The notes under the pieces are model-generated. The model was given only the letters and a program-made list of their open reading frames with translations. It did no database searches and was not told the origin of the DNA. From the NCBI RefSeq assembly GCF_029837695.1, contig NZ_JAOEEA010000016.1:59367-123366 (forward strand): a DNA stretch of 64,000 bases, in the 5' to 3' direction. The DNA is from Pseudomonas sp. GD04019. Its GTDB lineage: Bacteria > Pseudomonadota > Gammaproteobacteria > Pseudomonadales > Pseudomonadaceae. The position numbers and the translations under genes were made by a program. Of this stretch, positions 55,325-63,166 are shown in pieces (the first letter of the stretch is position 1; every line of letters begins with the position of its first letter).

Positions 55325-57148
55325 ATGCACCCGCGCGTTCTCGAAGTCACCGAGCGCCTGATTGAGCGCAGCCGCGCTACCCGCCAGCGCTACCTGGCGA
55401 TGATCGCCGCGGCCGCCGACCAGGGCCCGCAACGCGGCAAGCTGCAGTGCGCCAACTTCGCCCACGGCGTGGCCGGCTGCAGCGGCGCGGACAAGCAGAC
55501 CCTGCGCCTGCCGGATGCGGCCAACGTGGCCATCGTCACCGCCTACAACGACATGCTCTCGGCGCACCAGCCCTACGAGGATTACCCGCAGCGGATCAAG
55601 GCCGCATTGCACGAGGTCGGTTCGGTCGGCCAGGTGGCCGGCGGGGTACCGGCCATGTGCGATGGCGTGACCCAGGGTGAGCCGGGCATGGAGATCGGCA
55701 TCGCCAGCCGCGAGACCATCGCCATGAGTACCGCCGTGGCGCTGTCGCACAACATGTTCGACGCCGCGCTATGTCTGGGCGTGTGCGACAAGATCGTCCC
55801 CGGCCTGCTGATCGGCGCGCTGCGCTTCGGCCACCTGCCGATGCTGTTCGTGCCGGCCGGGCCGATGCCGTCGGGCCTGTCCAACAAGGAGAAGGCCGAG
55901 GTACGCGAGCGCTTCGCCGAGGGCAAGGCCAGCCGCGACGAACTGCTCGCCTCGGAGATGGCCGCCTACCACAGCCCCGGCACCTGCACCTTCTACGGCA
56001 CCGCCAACACCAACCAGATGCTGATGGAGATCATGGGCCTGCACCTGCCGGGCGCCTCCTTCGTCAACCCCAACACGCCGCTGCGCGACGCGCTGACCCG
56101 CGAGGCGGCGCAGCAGGTGGTGCGCCTGACCCGCCAGGGCGGTCAATTCCTGCCGCTCGGCGAGATCATCGACGAACGCGCGCTGGTCAACTCGGTGGTG
56201 GCACTGCACGCCACTGGCGGCTCGACCAACCATACCTTGCACCTGCCGGCCATCGCCCAGGCCGCCGGCATCCAGCTGACCTGGCAGGACATGGCCGAGC
56301 TGTCCGAGGTGGTGCCGACCCTGGCCCACGTCTATCCCAACGGCAAGGCCGACATCAATCACTTCCACGCCGCCGGCGGCACAGCCGTGCTGATCCGCGA
56401 GCTGCTCGACGCCGGCCTGCTGCACGAGGATGTCGCCACCGTGGCCGGTCGCGGCCTGCGGCGCTATACGCAGGAGCCGTTCCTCGACGGCGAGCGCCTG
56501 GTCTGGCGCGAAGGGGCCACGGCCAGCCTGGATACCAGCATCCTGCGCCCGGTGGCGCAGCCGTTCTCCGTCGAGGGCGGCCTCAGCCTGCTGCAGGGCA
56601 ACCTGGGGCGCGGGGTGATGAAGCTCTCTGCTGTGGCCCCGGAGCGCCATGTGATCGAGGCGCCGGCGCGGGTGTTCCACGACCAGCAGCAGCTGGCCGA
56701 CGCCTTCCAGGCCGGCCAGCTGGATTGCGACTTCGTCGCCGTGGTGCGCTTCCAGGGCCCGCGCTGCAATGGCATGCCCGAGCTGCACAAGCTCACGCCG
56801 TTCCTCGGCGTGCTGCAGGATCGCGGGCACAAGGTGGCGCTGGTCACCGACGGGCGCATGTCCGGCGCATCCGGCAAGGTGCCGGCGGCCATCCATATCT
56901 GCCCCGAGGCCTTCGACGGCGGCCCGCTGGCCAAGGTGCGCGACGGCGACCGTATCCGCATCGACGGCCGTAGCGGCGAGCTGCAGGTGCTGGTCGACGC
57001 CGCCGAGTGGGAGGCCCGCGAACTGGCCGCGCCGCCACTGGCGGAAATCGGCTGCGGTCGCGAGCTGTTCGCCTTCATGCGCGCCGCCTTCAGCCCGGCG
57101 GAGCAGGGCGCCAGCGCCTTTACCGCCAGCCTGAGCGCCTTGCGGTGA
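55325..57148 (+). CDS. edd: 6-Phosphogluconate dehydratase
   Basis: A 607-residue IlvD/Edd-family [4Fe-4S] dehydratase. The first signature is seen around CLGVCDKIVPGLLIGALRFG, the second in TDGRMSGASGKVPAAIHICPEA, and cluster cysteines include CSGADK and the CDK residue. It converts 6-phosphogluconate to 2-keto-3-deoxy-6-phosphogluconate in the Entner-Doudoroff pathway. GAGGAG lies 8 bases before the ATG. Its stop overlaps the pgl start as GTGA. In P. aeruginosa edd pairs with glk and gltR, and pgl with zwf and eda; here edd is joined to pgl. Confidence 0.93.
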   Translation: MHPRVLEVTERLIERSRATRQRYLAMIAAAADQGPQRGKLQCANFAHGVAGCSGADKQTLRLPDAANVAIVTAYNDMLSAHQPYEDYPQRIKAALHEVGSVGQVAGGVPAMCDGVTQGEPGMEIGIASRETIAMSTAVALSHNMFDAALCLGVCDKIVPGLLIGALRFGHLPMLFVPAGPMPSGLSNKEKAEVRERFAEGKASRDELLASEMAAYHSPGTCTFYGTANTNQMLMEIMGLHLPGASFVNPNTPLRDALTREAAQQVVRLTRQGGQFLPLGEIIDERALVNSVVALHATGGSTNHTLHLPAIAQAAGIQLTWQDMAELSEVVPTLAHVYPNGKADINHFHAAGGTAVLIRELLDAGLLHEDVATVAGRGLRRYTQEPFLDGERLVWREGATASLDTSILRPVAQPFSVEGGLSLLQGNLGRGVMKLSAVAPERHVIEAPARVFHDQQQLADAFQAGQLDCDFVAVVRFQGPRCNGMPELHKLTPFLGVLQDRGHKVALVTDGRMSGASGKVPAAIHICPEAFDGGPLAKVRDGDRIRIDGRSGELQVLVDAAEWEARELAAPPLAEIGCGRELFAFMRAAFSPAEQGASAFTASLSALR

Positions 57149-57858
57149 GCCTGGCCTCGCTGCAGATGCCGCTCGGCGTGCCGGGCTACCAGTACGAGAC
57201 GGCGGCGCAGATGGCCGAGGGCCTGGCACTGCGGGTGGCCGAGGCGTTGCGTACGGCGGTGAGTGAGCGGGGCCGGGCGCTGCTGGTGGTCTCCGGTGGG
57301 CGCAGTCCCATACCTTTCTTCGAATGCCTGGCGCGTCAGGAACTGCCCTGGAGCAAGGTCCAGGTCAGCCTGGCCGACGAGCGCTGGGTGCCGCCCAGCC
57401 ATGCCGACAGCAACGAGGCGCTGGTACGCCGCCATCTGCTGCAGGGGCCGGCTGCCCAGGCGACCATGCTTGGCTTGTATCACCCGGCGCAGAGCCTGGA
57501 TGAGGCCGCACGCCTGGCCGAGCAATCGGTGGCCGGTCTGCCTCCTATCGATGTGCTGGTGCTGGGCATGGGCGACGACGGCCACACCGCCTCGCTGTTT
57601 CCGCAGAGCCCTCTGCTGACCGAGGCATTGAGCGCGGATTGCTCATACGCCGTGCTACCGATGCAGGCGCCGGCTGCACCCCATGAGCGCCTGAGCCTGA
57701 CCCTGCCAGCGTTGACTGGCGCACATCTGCAATTGTTGGCCATTCAGGGCGCGAGCAAGCTGGCTACGCTTGAGCTCGCCCTGCAGTCTGGTGCGGCGGA
57801 AGAATTGCCGATCCGCGCGTTGCTGCGCCCGCCGCTGCAGGTGCACTGGAGTCCGTAG
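57145..57858 (+). CDS. pgl: 6-Phosphogluconolactonase
   Basis: A 237-residue NagB-like protein. The motifs LLVVSGGRSPIPFFECLA, VSLADERWVPPSHADSNEALV and VLGMGDDGHTASLFPQSP are typical. It hydrolyses 6-phosphogluconolactone, the step just before Edd. Starts at a GTG overlapping the edd stop (GTGA), so it depends on edd translation. The TAG stop lies inside a REP palindrome that begins at 57855. No zwf or eda is present downstream; YCII and VOC genes follow instead. Confidence 0.93.
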   Translation: MSLASLQMPLGVPGYQYETAAQMAEGLALRVAEALRTAVSERGRALLVVSGGRSPIPFFECLARQELPWSKVQVSLADERWVPPSHADSNEALVRRHLLQGPAAQATMLGLYHPAQSLDEAARLAEQSVAGLPPIDVLVLGMGDDGHTASLFPQSPLLTEALSADCSYAVLPMQAPAAPHERLSLTLPALTGAHLQLLAIQGASKLATLELALQSGAAEELPIRALLRPPLQVHWSP

Positions 57859-57912
57859 CCCGGATGCAATCCGGGAAACAGGCCACTCCGCTCCGGATTG
57901 CATCCGGGCGAC
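57855..57912. repeat. REP-type palindrome overlapping the pgl stop
   Basis: GTAGCCCGGATGCAATCCGG and the partner CTCCGGATTGCATCCGGGC make a hairpin like the copies at 30087 and 30238. Bases 57856-57858 (TAG) are both repeat and stop codon. The following 140 bases to 58050 show no gene. Confidence 0.8.
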
Positions 57913-58050
57913 AGGCCCGCTGAAAAATTTTCAGCGAACTGTCGAATTGCCGGAATGCCGCTCGACTAGAGGACAGAACCCGCCGTGAGGGTTCGCGATC
58001 CAGCTAGGGGCGCCATGCCGGCGTTACCCACCAAGACGAGGAGAAGGACG

Positions 58051-58473
58051 ATGCGTTTCATGGTGATAGTCAAGGCCACTGCCGATTCGGAAGCCGGTGT
58101 GATGCCCAGCGAGGAGCTGCTGGCGGCCATGGGCCAATACAACGAGGAACTGGTGGCGGCCGGGGTGATGAAGGCCGGCGAGGGCCTGCACCCGAGCAGC
58201 AAGGGCGTGCGCGTGCGCTTCTCCGGCGCCGACCGCAGCGTGATCGACGGCCCGTTCGCCGAGACCAAGGAGCTGATCGCCGGCTTCTGGCTGTGGGAAG
58301 TGGCTTCGCTGCAGGAGTGCATCGAGTGGGTCAAGCGTTGCCCCAATCCGATGCCGGGCGACAGCGAGATCGAGATTCGCCAGATCTTCTCGGCCGAGGA
58401 CTTCGGCGAGGAATTCACCCCCGAGCTGCGTGAACAGGAAGACCGCCTGCGCGCCCGGATTGCCGCTCAATAA
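58051..58473 (+). CDS. YCII/DGPF-domain protein
   Basis: A 140-residue dimeric alpha/beta-barrel protein of the YCII family. It begins MRFMVIVKATADSEAG and contains the hallmark DGPFAETKELIAGFWLWEV. Members are often encoded with an extracytoplasmic sigma factor and PhnB-like VOC proteins; here a VOC gene follows 10 bases later but no sigma factor gene is present. GAGGAGAAGG lies upstream of the ATG. Enzyme activity is unknown. Confidence 0.85.
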   Translation: MRFMVIVKATADSEAGVMPSEELLAAMGQYNEELVAAGVMKAGEGLHPSSKGVRVRFSGADRSVIDGPFAETKELIAGFWLWEVASLQECIEWVKRCPNPMPGDSEIEIRQIFSAEDFGEEFTPELREQEDRLRARIAAQ

Positions 58474-58483
58474 GGAGATCCAG

Positions 58484-58906
58484 ATGAATATTCACGCCTA
58501 CCTGATTTTTGACGGCCAGTGCGCCGATGCCTTCCGCTTCTACGCCGAAGTACTGGGCGGCGAGCTGCTGATCATGCCCTTCGAGGGCAGCCCGGCCTGC
58601 AATGATGTGGCCCCGGAGCATCTGGGCCGCACCATGCACGCCAGCCTCAACCGCGACGGCCAGTTACTGATGGGCTCGGACTGCATGCCGGGCGATGCCT
58701 ACGACGGCGTCAAGGGCTGCCACATCTCGATCCAGGCCGATGACATGGCCCATGCCGATCGCCTGTACCGCGCGCTGTCGGCCCAGGGCTCGGTGCAGAT
58801 GGAGCTGCAGAAGACCTTCTGGGCCGAGGGTTTCGCCATGCTCACCGACCGCTTCGGCGTGCCATGGATGATCAACTTCTCCGGCGACTGCCAGCCTCCG
58901 GCCTGA
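58484..58906 (+). CDS. VOC-family protein, PhnB-like
   Basis: A 140-residue glyoxalase/bleomycin-resistance-fold protein. It starts MNIHAYLIFDGQCADAFRFY and carries FYAEVLGGEL, HISIQADDMAHADRLY and the end GFAMLTDRFGVPWMINFSGD, typical of PhnB-like DUF1338/3-demethylubiquinone-9-like members. TAAGGAG before the ATG overlaps the YCII stop region. Probably co-transcribed with the YCII gene. Function not established. Confidence 0.85.
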   Translation: MNIHAYLIFDGQCADAFRFYAEVLGGELLIMPFEGSPACNDVAPEHLGRTMHASLNRDGQLLMGSDCMPGDAYDGVKGCHISIQADDMAHADRLYRALSAQGSVQMELQKTFWAEGFAMLTDRFGVPWMINFSGDCQPPA

Positions 58907-58927
58907 GTCGCGACAACGGCTGATCGC

Positions 58928-59932
58928 TCAGGCGCTGCGCTGCATCTTGCGCCGGTAGTCCTGGGGGATCAGCCCGGTGTGGCGGCGGAACACCTGGCGG
59001 AAGAAGGCCGCGTCGCTGTAGCCGACGCGGCCTGCAATACGCTCCACCGGCTCGCGGGAGCTGCGCAGCTCCTGCTTGGCCATCTCCACCCGGACCCGCT
59101 GCAGATACTGCGGCGCGGTTTCCCCCACCGCGGCCTGGAAGCGCCGCTTGAACTGGCGCTCGCTCAAATGGGCGAGCTCGGCCAGTTCGGCGTTGCCCAG
59201 GGCCTGCGCGTAGTGCACCTCGATATGCTCCTGCACCCTGCGGATGGCCGCGTCCTGATGCTGCTTGTGCAGGTCGAAGCGCTTGTACGGCAGTTGCGAC
59301 GGGCGCTCGCCCTGCAGCACCAGGGCGCGGGCGGTCTGCTCGGCGCGTTCGAAGTCGCAGAAGTGCTCGATCAGGCGCAGGCACAGGTCCTGGTAGGCGT
59401 GGAAACCGCCGGAGCAGAACAGCCGCTCGCTGTGGGTCACCAGTTGTTCCGGTTGCAGCAGCACCTGCGGGAAGCGCCGGCGGAACAGCTCGACGAAGCC
59501 CCAGTGGGTGGTGGCCTCGCGGCCATCGAGCAGACCGGCTTCGGCCAGGGCGAAGGCGCCGGTGCAGATGCTCGCCAGCACCGCGCCGCGCTGGTACTGC
59601 TGGCGCAGGGCGGCGGACAGCGCGCTGTTGTCGGCGGCGGAGGGCGCCACATGCGCGGCGGAGAGCAGCACCAGCTGCCAGTCGCCATCATCGAGTGCGC
59701 CTTGCACGGCAATGGGTGGGCCGTTGAGGCTGCGCACGGGCGCACCGTCCAGGGACACCAGCGTTACCTCGAAGGTCGGCTCCGGGTTGCGGCGGCACAG
59801 GGCATTCCATAGCTGACCGGCCTGGCTGAGGATGTCCAGCGGGCCGAACACCGTGCTGGCCAGGGTGTTGTCCAGGCAGAGGATGGCGGTGCGCACCGCG
59901 GATGTCCCGTTTGCCCCGCTTGTATGTCCCAT
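58928..59932 (-). CDS. GlxA-type regulator: DJ-1/PfpI domain fused to AraC domain
   Basis: A 334-residue protein. The N-terminal DJ-1-like domain has ILCLDNTLASTVFGPLDIL and the nucleophile-elbow SICTGAFALAEAGLLDGR; the C-terminal AraC part has LAHLSERQFKRRFQAAVG and GRVGYSDAAFFRQVFRRHTG. The ATG at 59932 (MGHTSGANG) is the sensible start; upstream readings cross into the divergent thioesterase promoter. GlxA-type regulators often control amine or choline catabolism, but the target here is unclear. It diverges from a thioesterase gene 64 bases away. Confidence 0.87.
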   Translation of the reverse strand: MGHTSGANGTSAVRTAILCLDNTLASTVFGPLDILSQAGQLWNALCRRNPEPTFEVTLVSLDGAPVRSLNGPPIAVQGALDDGDWQLVLLSAAHVAPSAADNSALSAALRQQYQRGAVLASICTGAFALAEAGLLDGREATTHWGFVELFRRRFPQVLLQPEQLVTHSERLFCSGGFHAYQDLCLRLIEHFCDFERAEQTARALVLQGERPSQLPYKRFDLHKQHQDAAIRRVQEHIEVHYAQALGNAELAELAHLSERQFKRRFQAAVGETAPQYLQRVRVEMAKQELRSSREPVERIAGRVGYSDAAFFRQVFRRHTGLIPQDYRRKMQRSA

Positions 59933-59996
59933 TTGTCCCTCACGCCTGCTTGCCGCGGTACCTAGCATGACCTCATCAACCATGAGGAGCGCCACC

Positions 59997-60425
59997 ATGA
60001 CCGCTTTTGATTTCCAGGTGACCTGGGCCGATCTGGATTCCAACGCCCATCTGAAGAATTCCCGCTACCTGGACTACGCCGCCCAGGCGCGCTTCCTGTT
60101 CCTGGCCGAGGCCGGCTTCACCCCGCAGGCCTTCGCCGAGGTGAAGATGGGCCCGGTGGTGTTCGAGGATCGCGTCGAGTATCGCAAGGAGCTGCGCCTG
60201 CTGCAGCACTTCAGCGTGGGCATGAAGGTCAGCGCGCTGACCGAGGACGGCGCCAAGTTCACCATGGTCAACGAGGTGCTCAATCCCAAGGGCGAGCTGT
60301 GTGCGCGGGTGGTGACCAGCGCCGCCTGGTTCAGCCTGGAGACGCGCAAGGTCACCGCGCCGCCGCCCGGGCTCAAGGCGGCCATGGAGGCGGCCGAGCG
60401 CACCGAGGATTTCCGCTGGCTTTAG
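59997..60425 (+). CDS. 4HBT-fold acyl-CoA thioesterase
   Basis: A 142-residue hot-dog fold protein. The active-site segment VTWADLDSNAHLKNSRYLDY carries the conserved Asp-x-Asn-x-H pattern of the 4-hydroxybenzoyl-CoA thioesterase/YbgC branch. GAGGAG sits before the ATG at 59997. It is divergent from the GlxA-type gene, which may regulate it. Substrate unknown. The gene ends just before a repeat-rich spacer. Confidence 0.85.
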   Translation: MTAFDFQVTWADLDSNAHLKNSRYLDYAAQARFLFLAEAGFTPQAFAEVKMGPVVFEDRVEYRKELRLLQHFSVGMKVSALTEDGAKFTMVNEVLNPKGELCARVVTSAAWFSLETRKVTAPPPGLKAAMEAAERTEDFRWL

Positions 60426-60441
60426 GGCTCATTTCCTTCCG

Positions 60442-60563
60442 CTCCCTCACCCCAGCCCTCTCCCGGAGGGAGAGGGAGCAAGTCCTGTGTGGCGGTGGAC
60501 TCCGTGCTCAAGTCCCGCCGCAATCAAACCCCCTCTCCCTTCGGGAGAGGGCTGGGGTGAGGG
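60442..60563. repeat. CTCTCCC-type palindrome pair, thioesterase-arfB spacer
   Basis: First hairpin CTCCCTCACCCCAGCCCTCT CCCGGAGGGAGAGGG (60442-60477), second CCCCCTCTCCCTTCGGGAGA GGGCTGGGGTGAGGG (60530-60563), arranged as an inverted pair about 50 bases apart. Same family as at 41408, 43188, 49520 and 62308. Confidence 0.75.
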
Positions 60564-60654
60564 CGTGCTCAGTCCTATAGACATCATTATCGAGCCGCAC
60601 GCTTACGAGACTGACGCCAGGAGGCGCTGTTCGACGAGAAGTCCGCGCGAGAGC

Positions 60655-60685
60655 GAGGGGCGCCGGGTTATCCTGAGCGCCCCTC
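60655..60685. other. Hairpin upstream of arfB
   Basis: A perfect 9-base stem GAGGGGCGC/GCGCCCCTC with a 13-base loop, 22 bases before the arfB ATG. No T run follows, so it is not an obvious terminator; it may influence arfB initiation, since arfB lacks a clear ribosome site. Confidence 0.45.
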
Positions 60686-60706
60686 AGCCGTTTCTGGCCC
60701 CTGTCC

Positions 60707-61120
60707 ATGCTGGTGATTTCCAACAGCGTCCATCTGCCCGACGACGAAGTCGAGCTGACTGCCATTCGCGCGCAAGGCGCCGGCGGGCAGAACGTCAACA
60801 AGGTCTCCAGCGCCGTGCACCTGCGCTTCGACAGCCAGGCCTCGTCCTTGCCGCCGTTCTACAAGGAGCGCCTGCTGGAGCTGCGCGACAGCCGCATCAC
60901 CGCGGATGGCATGGTGATCATCAAGGCCCAGCAATACCGCACCCAGGAGCAGAACCGTGCCGACGCCCTGGAGCGCCTGGCCGAGCTGATCCGCAATGCC
61001 GGCAAGACCGAGAAGGCGCGCCGCCCGACCAAACCCACCCTCGGCTCGAAGAAGCGTCGCCTGGAAGGCAAGAGCAAGCGCGGCGCGATCAAGGCCGGAC
61101 GCGGCAAGGTGGATTTCTAG
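60707..61120 (+). CDS. arfB: Alternative ribosome-rescue factor ArfB (YaeJ)
   Basis: A 137-residue peptidyl-tRNA hydrolase that acts on stalled ribosomes. The catalytic GGQ motif is in RAQGAGGQNVNKVSS, and the basic C-terminal tail needed to sense the empty mRNA channel is visible (KPTLGSKKRRLEGKSKRG). Length and motifs are complete. No Shine-Dalgarno sequence is evident before the ATG at 60707. It is a single gene between a repeat-rich spacer and a diguanylate cyclase. Confidence 0.93.
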   Translation: MLVISNSVHLPDDEVELTAIRAQGAGGQNVNKVSSAVHLRFDSQASSLPPFYKERLLELRDSRITADGMVIIKAQQYRTQEQNRADALERLAELIRNAGKTEKARRPTKPTLGSKKRRLEGKSKRGAIKAGRGKVDF

Positions 61121-61234
61121 GCCGCACTTCGTCGGCGCTGCGGATAGCCAATTGCTACTGCGCGATTTGCCTGTGTATAAGCGAAGACATGGCGCCTGCG
61201 GCCGATCCGGCGCCGATCAACCGGGAGAGCGGCG

Positions 61235-62206
61235 GTGAGCGACACGAACCATGCGGTAACCGACAGCGCGGTCTACAAGACCCTGCTCGAGTCGACCAAG
61301 GCCATCCCCTGGAAGATCGACTGGAAGAGCATGACCTTCGCCTACATCGGCCCGCAGATCGAGCCGCTGCTGGGCTGGACCCAGCAGAGCTGGATCAGCG
61401 CCAACGACTGGGCCGAGCGCATTCACGAGGAAGACCGCGAGCGGGTAGTGAATTTCTGCATCGCCCAGTCGCAGAGCGGCATCGACCACGAGGCCGACTA
61501 CCGCGCGCTGACCAAGGACGGCGACTACGTGTGGATTCGCGACGTGGTCCACGTGATGCGCGACGCCAACGGCGAGACCGAGGCGCTGGTTGGCTTCATG
61601 TTCGACATCAGCGAGCGCAAGAAGACCGAGGAACAGCTGCTGGCCCTGCAGAAGCAGCTGGAGGAGTACTCCTACAAGGACGGCCTGACCGGCATCAACA
61701 ACCGGCGCATGTTCGACTCGATCCTCGACATCGAGTGGGGCAACGCCCAGCGCACGCGCCGGCCGCTGTCGCTGATCCTGCTGGATATCGACTTCTTCAA
61801 GCAGTTCAACGACCACTACGGGCATATCCGTGGCGACGACTGCCTCAAGCGCATCGGCCAGGCCCTGCAAGGTGCGGCGGCCCGCCCGCGTGACTGCGTG
61901 GCGCGCTTCGGTGGCGAGGAGTTCGTGCTGGTGCTGCCGGAGACCGACGGCGAGTCGGCGAAGAAGATCGCCGAGCGCTGCCGCAAGCTGGTGCGCAAGC
62001 AGCAGATTGCCCACGAGCAGTCCAACGTCGCGCAGCTGGTTACGGTCAGCCTAGGTGTCGGTACCATCGTCCCCGAGGTTCACGACACGCCGCTGGCCTT
62101 TATCGAGGCGGTGGACCGCCTGCTCTACCAGGCCAAGCTGCAGGGCCGCGACCGCCTGCTGCATGGGCATTGCGGTAGCGGCGAAGCGGACGCCTGCCAG
62201 GCCTGA
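61235..62206 (+). CDS. PAS-GGDEF diguanylate cyclase
   Basis: A 323-residue cytoplasmic enzyme. The N-terminal PAS fold (about 20-130) includes FAYIGPQIEPLLGW and a PAC end FMFDISERKK; a short coil leads to the cyclase domain (about 150-315). The active site is RFGGEEFVLV with GGEEF at 226-230 and an RxxD I-site (RPRD) five residues earlier. It should make c-di-GMP with product inhibition. GTG start at 61235, GGGAG 7 bases upstream. Length and order match the PA0290 type. The signal is unknown. Confidence 0.9.
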   Translation: MSDTNHAVTDSAVYKTLLESTKAIPWKIDWKSMTFAYIGPQIEPLLGWTQQSWISANDWAERIHEEDRERVVNFCIAQSQSGIDHEADYRALTKDGDYVWIRDVVHVMRDANGETEALVGFMFDISERKKTEEQLLALQKQLEEYSYKDGLTGINNRRMFDSILDIEWGNAQRTRRPLSLILLDIDFFKQFNDHYGHIRGDDCLKRIGQALQGAAARPRDCVARFGGEEFVLVLPETDGESAKKIAERCRKLVRKQQIAHEQSNVAQLVTVSLGVGTIVPEVHDTPLAFIEAVDRLLYQAKLQGRDRLLHGHCGSGEADACQA

Positions 62207-62238
62207 GATTCGGTTGCTGACAGGCATCACTACCCACT

Positions 62239-62397
62239 TAGCCCGGATGCAATCCGGGAAGCAGGCGGCTCTGTCAGGCGTAGGACGAGTTAGCCACCGG
62301 GCTTTTGTCCCCTCTCCCGTTTACGGGAGAGGGTTAGGGAGAGGGAAAAATGCGAGCCCTCTCCCCCAGCCCCTCTCCCACAAGTGGGAGAGGGGAG
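62239..62397. repeat. Half REP element followed by a CTCTCCC-type palindrome pair
   Basis: A partial REP copy (TAGCCCGGATGCAATCCGGG AAGCAGGCGG, 62239-62269) without its partner arm is followed by hairpins CCCTCTCCCGTTTACGGGAGAGGG (62310-62333) and CCCCTCTCCCACAAGTGGGAGAGGGG (62371-62396). The second one begins 2 bases from the end of the convergent permease gene and may terminate it. Confidence 0.7.
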
Positions 62398-62398
62398 T

Positions 62399-63166
62399 TT
62401 AAGCCCGCACCCAGCGCTGCCGCGTCCAGCCGCTCAAGGCATCCACGCCGAACACCAGCACCAGCATGGCCAGGATCACCGTGCTGGCCTGCGCCTCCTG
62501 GAACAGGCTGAGGCTGACGTAGAGCATCTGCCCCAGACCTCCGGCGCCGACGAAGCCGAGCACGCTGGCCATGCGGATATTGTTTTCCCAGCGGTACAGC
62601 GTGTAGGCCAGCAGCTGCGGCCACAGGTTGGGCAGGGTGCCGTAGCAGAAGGCGGCGACCTGGCTGCCGCCCTGCAGGCGGATCGCCTCGGCCGGCGCCG
62701 TGGGCGTGTTCTCCAGCGCTTCGGCAAACAGCCGGCCCAGCACGCCCGCCGTATGCAGCGCCAGGGCCAGGGTACCGGCGTTGGGACCGAGGCCGGCGGC
62801 CAGCACTATCAGTGCCGCCCACACCAGCTCGGGAATCGCCCGCAGGCCGTTGAGCAGCAGGCGCACCAGGCCCTGGGCGACACCACCGAAGCGGCCGGCC
62901 GCCGGCAACGCCAGGAGCAGGCCGAGCAGGGCGGCGAGCAGGGTGCCGAGGGCCGACACGGCCAGGGTCTCCAGCGCTCCCCGCCCGATGGCCAGCAGAT
63001 GCCCGCCGCTGAGGTCCGGCTGCAGGAAGCGCGCGGCGTAATCGGCCATATGCCGCAGGTTGTCCGCCTGCCCCAGCGCGGCCAGGTTCAGACCCAGATA
63101 GGCGAAGGAGGCCACCACGGCGGCGAGGATCGCCAATAGCAGGGCGAGGTTGACCAGCCTGCTCAT
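62399..63166 (-). CDS. phnE: PhnE-type phosphonate ABC transporter permease (second copy)
   Basis: A 255-residue binding-protein-dependent permease. About six helices; the EAA loop region is seen as EALENTPTAPAEAIRLQGGSQ and VLGFVGAGGLGQMLYVSL. The start at 63166 overlaps the upstream permease by ATGA. Two PhnE-like subunits in tandem usually form a heterodimeric channel. The cognate ATPase (PhnC) and binding protein (PhnD) should lie beyond the right edge. The substrate may be phosphonate, phosphite or another phosphorus compound. Confidence 0.87.
   Translation of the reverse strand: MSRLVNLALLLAILAAVVASFAYLGLNLAALGQADNLRHMADYAARFLQPDLSGGHLLAIGRGALETLAVSALGTLLAALLGLLLALPAAGRFGGVAQGLVRLLLNGLRAIPELVWAALIVLAAGLGPNAGTLALALHTAGVLGRLFAEALENTPTAPAEAIRLQGGSQVAAFCYGTLPNLWPQLLAYTLYRWENNIRMASVLGFVGAGGLGQMLYVSLSLFQEAQASTVILAMLVLVFGVDALSGWTRQRWVRA

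Noticed and set aside
41408..62397. The CTCTCCC repeats as a possible CRISPR array
   Set aside because: Copies are kilobases apart, palindromic throughout and lack regular spacers; no cas genes are present.
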